Shown here one piece after another: positions 34,108 to 41,730 of a stretch of 41,730 nt of DNA (within the stretch, counting starts at the first letter, position 1; each line of letters opens with the position of its first letter). The stretch is from NCBI GenBank assembly GCA_019454835.1, contig JACFNP010000029.1, positions 1 through 41,730 of the forward strand. Reading direction: 5' to 3'. The position numbers and the translations under genes are program-made. The DNA comes from Rubellimicrobium sp. (lineage in GTDB: Bacteria; Pseudomonadota; Alphaproteobacteria; Rhodobacterales; Rhodobacteraceae). The notes beneath the pieces are model-generated. The model did no database searches and was not told the origin of the DNA. It was given only the letters and a program-made list of their open reading frames with translations.

Positions 34108-34376
34108 GGATTCGGCGGGCCCGCTCTGACCCTTTGTTCCTGCGCATTGTCGCGGGCGTCAGATGCACGGCAATCGGGCGAACTGCGGCTGCGCGGGTCG
34201 GCACGACGGCGCCGCCCGTAAATCCCGTCATTGCGAGGCGCAAGCCGAAGCAACCCCGACCGCTCGCGCACGACATCGGGGTTGCTTCGTCGGCTTCGCC
34301 TCCTCGCAATGACGGAACACGCCGTTCGCCCGATTGCCGTGGCGTCAGATGTTTCCATCAGACCGCGAAATGCTCC
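34108..34376 (+). mobile_element. Dispersed repeat with nested palindrome insertion (site B)
   Basis: The outer repeat starts GGATTCGGCGGGCCCGCTCT, passes GCGCATTGTCGCGGGCGTC and ends GACCGCGAAATGCTCC. The insert (about 34166-34340, 175 bp) has terminal inverted repeats ACGGCAATCGGGCGAAC and GTTCGCCCGATTGCCGT and holds palindrome copy 11. An exact 11-bp direct repeat, GGCGTCAGATG, flanks it at 34155-34165 and 34341-34351. It lies between the convergent metallopeptidase gene and parC; no gene is seen here. Confidence 0.8.
34226..34314 (-). repeat. CGTCATTG palindrome, copy 11
   Basis: Core of the insertion at site B. Mini-hairpins: GGC-GCAA-GCC on the left and GGC-GAA-GCC on the right. Confidence 0.9.
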
Positions 34377-34391
34377 AGGCGCATCCTGCGC

Positions 34392-34432
34392 CCATGCGGA
34401 AACACCTTGCCCCCGCCGACGGGGCGGCGCCC
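34392..34432 (-). repeat. 3' hairpin repeat after parC
   Basis: On the minus strand, directly after the parC stop codon: GGGCGCCGCCCC, then a tail ending GGTGTTTCCGCATGG. It matches the longer copy after the DUF2853 gene (28254-28314) in order and sequence. Confidence 0.5.
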
Positions 34433-36763
<2,331 letters not shown>

Positions 36764-36837
36764 GGCGCCTCATCTAGCCGCTCGGGCCGGGCCGGGCCAG
36801 CGGAAACGGCGGGGGCACCCGCGCGCATGGCCCGTTC

Positions 36838-36870
36838 CGTCATTGCGAGGGGTCCGTCATTGCGAGTTCC
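36838..36870 (+). repeat. Iterated palindrome left ends
   Basis: Two extra copies of the left terminus CGTCATTGCGAG (36838 and 36855) stand in front of palindrome copy 12 at spacings of 17 and 16 bp. They lie in the 373-bp gap between the divergent parC and SH3 genes; the rest of that gap holds copy 12 and a decayed half-copy near 36970-37005. Confidence 0.85.
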
Positions 36871-36958
36871 CGTCATTGCGAGGCGAAGCCGAAGCAACCC
36901 CGACCGCTCGCACACAACATCGGGGTTGCTTCGTCGGCTTCGCCTCCTCGCAATGACG
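36871..36958 (-). repeat. CGTCATTG palindrome, copy 12
   Basis: Both arms carry GGC-GAA-GCC mini-hairpins. It is one of two copies lying between divergent genes, where it may affect the promoters of parC and the SH3 gene. Confidence 0.9.
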
Positions 36959-37136
36959 GGAGGATTCGTCACCCGCGAGGAGCCGAAGCCGACGCGGCAA
37001 TCCATTGGACCGGTTGCCGCGCCCCAACAGCGCACAATCGCCTGTCCGCCCCGTTGCGGGATTTTTCGTTCCGGTGACACGACAAATCAGGTAGGATAAG
37101 GGCAGGAGAGGCCCAGAACCCTCCGGGAGCAGTGTC

Positions 37137-37691
37137 GTGAACCGTTTTGTCATCGTTGCCCTGCTGGTGATGGCCTGGGCCTACTGGGAGCTTTCGGGCG
37201 GCGCCGGGTTCACGCCCGAACCCCGCACGGTGGCGGGGGCGCCCGAAGCCGAACCCGAACCTGCCCCGGAACCCGCGCAGGCGGCGCCCGCCGCACCCGC
37301 GCCGGACCTCGAGGCGACGCTCGAGCCGCCCCCTGCCGCCACGACCCCCGCCGACGAGGCCGCCGAGGAATTGCAGATCGAGGCGGCGGTCGAGGATGCC
37401 GAGGCCGACGCCGCCCCGGCTTTCGCCCAGAACCCGCTGACATCCGCACCCGAACCCGCGGCGGAACCCGCCCCGGAACCCGTCCCAGCGGGCCGGGCGC
37501 TGCATGTCGTCACCGGCAGCCGCGTGAACCTGCGCGAGGGGCCGGGCACGTCCTTCGCAGCGGTGGGTCATGTGACCGAGGGCATGATCCTCGACGTGCT
37601 CGAGATCCGCGACGGCTGGGCCTATGTCGAATTGCAGTCCGGCGATCAGGGCTGGATGTCGGCAAGTTTCCTCGCGCCGCTGGATGGCTGA
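37137..37691 (+). CDS. SH3 domain-containing protein
   Basis: 184 residues: an N-terminal hydrophobic anchor (FVIVALLVMAWAYWEL), a long low-complexity linker rich in Pro, Ala and Glu (about 25-115), then a bacterial SH3 domain (VVTGSRVNLREGPGTSFAAV to GDQGWMSASFL). Such proteins usually bind peptidoglycan or act as periplasmic scaffolds; no enzyme domain is present. The start is GTG 37137 after GGGAGC. Its last eight bases overlap the next gene, which suggests coupling. The function of the pair is unknown. Confidence 0.85.
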   Translation: MNRFVIVALLVMAWAYWELSGGAGFTPEPRTVAGAPEAEPEPAPEPAQAAPAAPAPDLEATLEPPPAATTPADEAAEELQIEAAVEDAEADAAPAFAQNPLTSAPEPAAEPAPEPVPAGRALHVVTGSRVNLREGPGTSFAAVGHVTEGMILDVLEIRDGWAYVELQSGDQGWMSASFLAPLDG

Positions 37692-38523
37692 CGGCAGCGT
37701 GACGCGCACGGTTCTCATCACCGGCTGCTCGTCGGGCATCGGGCTTGCCGCCGCGCGCGGGCTGAAGGCGCGCGGCTGGCGGGTGTTCGCCACCTGCCGC
37801 CACGAGGACGACTGCGCCCGGCTGCGGGCCGAGGGGTTCGACAGCCCGCGCCTCGATGTGGACGACCCCGCGAGCATCGCCGCCGCGCTGGACCAGGTGC
37901 TGCGCGCGACCGGCGGGACGCTGGATGCGCTTTACTCCAACGCCGCCTTCGCCTGCCCCGGCGCCGTCGAGGACCTGCCGCGCGCCGCCATGCGCGAGAT
38001 ATTCGAGACCAATCTCTTCGGCGCGCTCGACCTGACCAACCGGGTGATCCCGGTGATGCGCGCGCAGGGCCACGGGCGCATCGTCTGGTGTTCTTCGGTT
38101 CTGGGGCTGGTGACGCAGCGCTGGCGCGGCGCCTATGTGGCGACGAAATTCGCCATGGAGGGGCTGGCCGACACGTTGCGGCTGGAGCTGCGCGGCACCG
38201 GCATCCATGTCAGCCTGATCGAACCCGGCCCGATCACCTCGCGCATCCGCGAGAACTCGATCCCGCATTTCGAGCGGCACATCGACTGGAAGGCCAGCGC
38301 CCAGCGCAGCCGCTACGAAAAGCTGCTGCACCGGCTGTATGAATCGCGCAGCCCCGACCGCTTTGAACTGCCCCCCGAGGCGGTGACGCGCCGCATCGCC
38401 CACGCGCTCGAATCACCGCACCCGCGCAGGCGTTATCCGGTGACGGTGCCCACGCACCTGGCCTGGGCCATGCGCCGGTTCCTGCCTGCGGCAACCGTGG
38501 ACCGCATCCTTTACCGGCTGTGA
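37684..38523 (+). CDS. Short-chain dehydrogenase/reductase (SDR)
   Basis: NAD(P)-dependent classical SDR, 279 residues. The cofactor motif TGCSSGIG is at 13-20, and the catalytic tetrad reads N110, S138, Y151 and K155 (YVATK). The NNAG motif is altered to SNAAF, an unusual but tolerated change. The C-terminal stretch beyond residue 190 (FERHIDWKASAQRSRYEKLL) belongs to a group often annotated as SDR family NAD(P)-dependent oxidoreductase; the substrate cannot be fixed. Its ATG (37684) lies inside the end of the SH3 gene. Confidence 0.92.
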   Translation: MADGSVTRTVLITGCSSGIGLAAARGLKARGWRVFATCRHEDDCARLRAEGFDSPRLDVDDPASIAAALDQVLRATGGTLDALYSNAAFACPGAVEDLPRAAMREIFETNLFGALDLTNRVIPVMRAQGHGRIVWCSSVLGLVTQRWRGAYVATKFAMEGLADTLRLELRGTGIHVSLIEPGPITSRIRENSIPHFERHIDWKASAQRSRYEKLLHRLYESRSPDRFELPPEAVTRRIAHALESPHPRRRYPVTVPTHLAWAMRRFLPAATVDRILYRL

Positions 38524-38583
38524 CACCCTGACATTCCCCCGCCCGCCTGCTACAGCAGCCCGGTCAGCCACCCGGAGGCACCG

Positions 38584-38790
38584 ATGCTCAGCGATCCGTT
38601 CTTTCTTGTCGCCGGGGCGGCGGTGCTGGTGGTGCTGCTCATCCTCATCGTCGGCATCATCAGTTTCGCGCGGGGCGGCAACTTCGACCGTCGCAACGCC
38701 AACCGGCTCATGCGCTGGCGGGTGGGGGCGCAACTGCTGGCGGTGCTTGTCATTCTCCTGCTTGCATGGATCAGAAGGGGAGCCATCTGA
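38584..38790 (+). CDS. HIG1-like twin-helix small membrane protein
   Basis: 68-residue inner-membrane protein with two transmembrane helices (about 7-29 and 48-64) and a basic loop that reads NANRLMRWRVGAQ. This fits the HIG1 core pattern R-x-R-x3-Q, with Asn in place of the first Gln/Ile. HIG1 proteins bind cytochrome oxidase in mitochondria and alphaproteobacteria, which suggests a respiratory role, but this is inference. The start follows GGAGG. The next gene begins at the base after its stop codon. Confidence 0.82.
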   Translation: MLSDPFFLVAGAAVLVVLLILIVGIISFARGGNFDRRNANRLMRWRVGAQLLAVLVILLLAWIRRGAI

Positions 38791-39363
38791 ATGGTCGTTC
38801 TAAACCGCATCTACACCCGCACCGGGGACAAGGGCGAAACCGCGCTGTCGGACGGCTCGCGCGTCGGCAAGGATTCGCTGCGGGTCGAAAGCTACGGCAC
38901 CGTGGACGAACTGAACGCGGTCACCGGGCTGGCGCGACTTCATGCCTCGGGCGATGTCGATGCGGCGCTGGCGCGCATCCAGAACGACCTTTTCGACGTG
39001 GGCGCCGACCTCGCCCGCCCCGGCCACGACCGCGACCATGAGGAAAAATACCCCGTGCTGCGCGCCAGCGAGGGGCAGATCGACTGGCTCGAACAGCAGA
39101 TCGACGCCATGACCGCGCGGCTGGACCCGCTGCGGTCGTTCATCCTGCCGGGGGGGACGCCGCTCGCCTCGGCGCTGCACCAGTGCCGCACCGTCTGCCG
39201 CCGGGCGGAGCGTGTCGCCGTCGCGCTGGGCCGCGAGGACGGGGCGAATCCGGTCGCGCTGAAATATCTCAACCGGCTTTCGGACTGGTATTTCGTCGCG
39301 GCGCGCATGGCCAATGACGAAGGCCGCGCCGATGTGCTGTGGGTGCCGGGGGCGAACCGCTGA
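38791..39363 (+). CDS. Cob(I)alamin adenosyltransferase, PduO type
   Basis: Transfers the adenosyl group of ATP to cob(I)alamin or its precursor to form coenzyme B12. 190 residues; family stretches are IYTRTGDKGETALSDGSRV (ATP loop at the N terminus), RVESYGTVDELNAVTG, FILPGGTPLASALHQCR and CRRAERVAVALGRED, with NRLSDWYFVAARMAN towards the C terminus. Active as a trimer in known members. Adjoins the HIG1-like gene with no gap, so the two share a transcript. Confidence 0.93.
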   Translation: MVVLNRIYTRTGDKGETALSDGSRVGKDSLRVESYGTVDELNAVTGLARLHASGDVDAALARIQNDLFDVGADLARPGHDRDHEEKYPVLRASEGQIDWLEQQIDAMTARLDPLRSFILPGGTPLASALHQCRTVCRRAERVAVALGREDGANPVALKYLNRLSDWYFVAARMANDEGRADVLWVPGANR

Positions 39364-39378
39364 GGGCGGCGCAGGCCC

Positions 39379-39771
39379 TCAGATACCCCGGTCCCTGATC
39401 CGCAACTGCCGCGCCCGGTCGAGGATCGCGTCCTCGAGTGCCCGCTGCGTGGCCCGGTCCACCGGGCCGGACCGCGTCGCCAGCGCGACGTTCAGCGCGC
39501 GCGCATCAAGAGCCGGGTCGCTGACATGCACCGTGGCGCGATAGGCCGTGCCGCCGCCGGGCGGGGTGCCGTAGCCGGTGACGATGACGCCGGTGAACGG
39601 GTCCACGGCCTCGACCGGCAGGAAGTCCAGCACGTCCAGCGCGGCGGTCCACAGATAGCGGTTCACCGCCACCTGCTCCGTCGGCGCCGGCGCATTGCCG
39701 CGCGAACAGGCCGCAAGGCCCAGCGCGAGCGCAAGGACGAGCAGCGGGTTGGTCAGGGCAGTCCGGCGCAT
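39379..39771 (-). CDS. DUF3576 domain lipoprotein
   Basis: 130-residue envelope lipoprotein: signal MRRTALTNPLLVLALALG followed by lipobox LAAC with C22. The mature part has the DUF3576 features (VNRYLWTAALDVLDFLPVEA, VIVTGYGTPPGG, YRATVHVSDPALDARALNVA). It is known mostly from alphaproteobacteria, with no assigned function. The start at 39771 follows GAGGGGG; upstream open frame is repeat. It is convergent with the adenosyltransferase gene, 15 bp apart. Confidence 0.88.
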   Translation of the reverse strand: MRRTALTNPLLVLALALGLAACSRGNAPAPTEQVAVNRYLWTAALDVLDFLPVEAVDPFTGVIVTGYGTPPGGGTAYRATVHVSDPALDARALNVALATRSGPVDRATQRALEDAILDRARQLRIRDRGI

Positions 39772-40274
39772 GGCCCCCTCGTGCTTGGTTTCGCTCGTGT
39801 CTAGCGCGCACACCGGATTGCGGCAAGGGAAACGGCAGCGGCGCCAGGGCAACCGGCATGTTCCGTCATTGCATTCCGTCATTGCGAGGCGCAGCCGAAG
39901 CAACCCCGGCCGCTCGCGCGCAACATCGGGGTTGCTTCGTCGCCTGTGGCTCCTCGCAATGACGGGATTTGCGGGCGCCGGTCGTGCTGCGCAGGCCCGA
40001 AGGGGGAAATCCGCGCGCCGTCCGCCGCAGTTTCGGCATATGCGATCCGCCCCCGCGCATCGCCAGCGCCTTGACAAACCGCGCCCCTGCCCCCAGTTGA
40101 GCAACAGCATTGCCTCGCGATTGCGCGAAGCGCCATTGCGGCCGTCACTTTCGGCCCCGGCGCCAGGTTTCGAGAGCAGACCCAAGACCCGCCCCCCGGC
40201 CGCGCCCGGAAGGGGCACAGGCGCCGGATCACCGCAGTTGCCCAGGGCACCGGACGGCGCATGAAGGAAACCAT
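39772..40274. other. 503-bp gap with repeat and probable rhlE leader
   Basis: No gene is seen here. The first half holds GGGCAACCGG, an extra palindrome left end (39864) and copy 13. From about 39965 the sequence resembles the long arm of the element at site B, decayed. The second half may be the rhlE leader: a perfect TTGACA at 40071 with a weak -10 about 18 bp later, then small hairpins (TCGCG-ATTG-CGCGA and GCCG-TCACTTT-CGGC). Confidence 0.5.
39877..39964 (-). repeat. CGTCATTG palindrome, copy 13
   Basis: Mini-hairpins: GGC-GCA-GCC on the left and GCC-ACA-GGC on the right. A short extra left end, CGTCATTGC, precedes it by 13 bp. It lies between the divergent DUF3576 and rhlE genes. Confidence 0.9.
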
Positions 40275-41540
40275 TTGACTGACGCATTCTCCGGCTTCGG
40301 CCTCGCCGAACCGATCCTGCGTGCCCTCGCGGCGCGCAGCCATACCACGCCGACCCCGATCCAGATGCAGGCGATCCCGCCCGCCATGGCCGGGCGCGAC
40401 ATTCTCGGCATCGCCCAGACCGGCACCGGCAAGACGGCGGCCTTCGCGCTGCCGATCCTCGACCGGCTGTCGCGCGACCCCGAGGCGGGCAAGGGCCGCC
40501 ACCCGCGCGCCCTCGTGCTGGCGCCGACGCGCGAGCTGGCGATCCAGATCAACGACGAATTCAGGGCCTATGCGCAGAAGCTGCGCCTGCGCCACAGCGT
40601 GATCTTCGGCGGCGTGAACCAGCGTCCCCAGATCGCGGCGCTGTCGCGCGGCGTCGATATCGTCGTTGCGACACCGGGCCGCCTGCTCGACCTGATGGCG
40701 CAGGGGCATCTCGGGCTGGGCAATGTCCGGATGCTCGTGCTGGACGAGGCCGACCGGATGCTCGACATGGGCTTCGTGCGCGATGTCCGCAAGATCATCG
40801 CCACCCTGCCGCGCACCCGCCAGTCGGCGCTGTTCTCGGCCACGATGCCCGCCACCATCGGCAAGCTGGCGGCCGAAATCCTGCACGATCCCGTGCGCGT
40901 CGAGGTGGCCCCGCAATCCACCCCGGTCGAACGCATTTCCCAGTCGGTCCATCACGTCGACGCCAAGGGCAAGACGGCGCTGCTGGCCGGGATGCTCGCG
41001 GACCCGGCGTTCGAGCGGGTGATCGTCTTTTCGCGGACCAAGCACCGGGCCAGCCGCGTGGCGGACGACCTGACGAAACGCGGTATCGAGGCCGAGGCGA
41101 TCCACGGCAACAAGAGCCAGAACGCCCGGCAGCGCGCGCTCGAACGGTTCCGCAAGGGCGAGGCCCGTGTGCTGGTCGCCACCGACATCGCCGCACGCGG
41201 CATCGAAATCGGCGGCATCACCCATGTGGTGAACTACGAACTGCCGAACGAACCCGAATCCTACGTCCACCGCATCGGCCGCACGGCCCGCGCCGGGGCG
41301 ACGGGGGCGGCGATCTCGTTCTGCGATCCGTCCGAACGCGCCTATCTGCGCGACATCGAGCGGGTGATCCGCCACAGGCTGACCGTCGTGGGCGACGCGC
41401 CCGCCGGGCCGGACGTTCCCGCTGCGGCAGCCGCTGGCGAAGGCCCGCGCAAGCACCGCCCGCGCCCGCGCAACCGGGGTCCGCACAAGGCCCCGCAGGC
41501 CGGTGCGCGCACGGGTGCAAGGGCCGGCGCCCTTGCGTGA
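40275..41540 (+). CDS. rhlE: DEAD-box RNA helicase, RhlE-like
   Basis: ATP-dependent RNA helicase of 421 residues with all motifs: Q-motif ending at Q30, AQTGTGKT at 47-54, PTRELA, TPGRLLDL, DEAD at 157-160, SAT at 188-190, VIVFSRTKHRA, TDIAARGIEI and HRIGRTARAG. The basic, Pro/Arg-rich tail (RKHRPRPRNRGPHK) is typical for RhlE. The start chosen is TTG 40275 after AAGGAAA; it gives LTDAFSGFGLAEPILRAL, the family N terminus. The TTG overlaps the stop codon of a five-codon reading frame, ATG at 40261, so translation may be coupled. Followed by a GC hairpin. Confidence 0.9.
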   Translation: MTDAFSGFGLAEPILRALAARSHTTPTPIQMQAIPPAMAGRDILGIAQTGTGKTAAFALPILDRLSRDPEAGKGRHPRALVLAPTRELAIQINDEFRAYAQKLRLRHSVIFGGVNQRPQIAALSRGVDIVVATPGRLLDLMAQGHLGLGNVRMLVLDEADRMLDMGFVRDVRKIIATLPRTRQSALFSATMPATIGKLAAEILHDPVRVEVAPQSTPVERISQSVHHVDAKGKTALLAGMLADPAFERVIVFSRTKHRASRVADDLTKRGIEAEAIHGNKSQNARQRALERFRKGEARVLVATDIAARGIEIGGITHVVNYELPNEPESYVHRIGRTARAGATGAAISFCDPSERAYLRDIERVIRHRLTVVGDAPAGPDVPAAAAAGEGPRKHRPRPRNRGPHKAPQAGARTGARAGALA

Positions 41541-41547
41541 TGCGCTG

Positions 41548-41572
41548 CCGGGCGGCCGCCAGGGCCGCCCGG
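41548..41572 (+). terminator. Possible hairpin terminator of rhlE
   Basis: Perfect 10-bp stem CCGGGCGGCC paired to GGCCGCCCGG with a five-base loop, 8 bp after the stop codon. There is no T run, so confidence is moderate. Confidence 0.45.
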
Positions 41573-41592
41573 ACACGCACCCGGACACTCAC

Positions 41593-41621
41593 TTGATTCC
41601 GGCGCCCGCCGCCTGTATGGC
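41593..41621 (+). promoter_or_regulatory. Probable promoter of tuf
   Basis: TTGATT (41593-41598), a 17-bp spacer and TATGGC (41616-41621), about 57 bp before the tuf start. A small hairpin (GGGCCGC-TTGC-GGCCCC type) follows in the leader. Confidence 0.45.
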
Positions 41622-41677
41622 GCCGCCGGTATGAACCGGGCCGCTTGCGGCCCCCGAACGGCACGGGATGCGTCATC

Positions 41678-41730
41678 ATGGCGAAGGCGAAATTCGAGCG
41701 GACGAAGCCGCATGTGAACATCGGCACCAT
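41678..41730 (+). CDS. tuf: Elongation factor Tu, 5' end only
   Basis: The first 17 codons read MAKAKFERTKPHVNIGT and the window ends inside the next one. This is the invariant N terminus of bacterial EF-Tu, including the start of the G1 region. The gene runs off the window, so it is partial here and not damaged. Upstream lies rhlE, with its hairpin and a promoter-like sequence between. Confidence 0.95.
   Translation, partial: MAKAKFERTKPHVNIGT

Noticed and set aside
34090..34130. GAGCGGG and CCCGCTC at 34090-34127 as a terminator of the metallopeptidase gene
   Set aside because: The loop would be long and no T run follows; the right half belongs to the outer repeat family shared with site C.
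41541..41677. tRNA gene between rhlE and tuf
   Set aside because: tRNA genes often neighbour tuf, but no cloverleaf or GGTTCGAATCC-like arm is present; only a hairpin and a promoter-like sequence are.

Overview
This 41.7 kb window is very GC-rich chromosomal DNA from an alphaproteobacterium, most probably a member of the Rhodobacterales (Paracoccaceae or Roseobacteraceae). The basis is a Rhodobacter-type porin, a PetP/PetR-like regulator pair, the hemD/mitofilin/hemY cluster facing tsaD-gpsA, an alphaproteobacterial second-type GltX, a DUF3576 lipoprotein and a HIG1-like small membrane protein. No phage, plasmid, CRISPR, rRNA or tRNA gene was recognised. Nearly all genes are housekeeping; the unusual content lies between them.

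Layout. 1-2.7 kb: a small GIY-YIG nuclease gene between two palindromic repeats, a porin with a clear terminator, and the PLP-homeostasis protein YggS. 2.8-6.9 kb: epmA and efp divergent (modifier and target), ilvE and petP-petR divergent from overlapping promoters. 7.2-20.4 kb: a long same-strand run, mostly for the cell envelope: ribA and an L,D-transpeptidase, a 1808-residue alpha-2-macroglobulin with an Apple-like front domain, PBP1C, RNase R and an MltB-type lytic transglycosylase lipoprotein. 20.6-26.7 kb: hemD-mic60-hemY facing tsaD-gpsA-yciI-EVE. 26.9-31.4 kb: on the minus strand an MFS exporter, a DUF2853 gene, ahcY and a Fic gene that looks foreign. 31.6-36.8 kb: an HD phosphohydrolase, gltX, a small zincin and parC. 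37.1-41.7 kb: an SH3 protein overlapping an SDR gene, a HIG1-like protein with a cobalamin adenosyltransferase, a DUF3576 lipoprotein, rhlE, and the first 53 bases of tuf.

The most interesting signal is a dispersed palindromic repeat of about 86-90 bp, called here the CGTCATTG palindrome. It is present 13 times and always lies between genes. Each copy has outer and inner stems, and each arm carries its own mini-hairpin with a three-base GNA-type loop (sometimes four bases). The mini-hairpin stem changes between copies but keeps its pairing in 25 of 26 arms. Two copies (near 18.9 kb and 34.2 kb) sit in a larger element with GGCAATCGG-type terminal inverted repeats. That element is flanked by 11-bp direct repeats, inside a second dispersed repeat family. 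A third copy of that second family, near 32.2 kb, lacks the insert and has the 11-mer once. The two insertions have opposite orientations and different 11-mers, as expected of independent insertions by a small non-autonomous mobile element. The GIY-YIG nuclease gene lies between two palindrome copies, so a link with their spread can be proposed, but this is conjecture.
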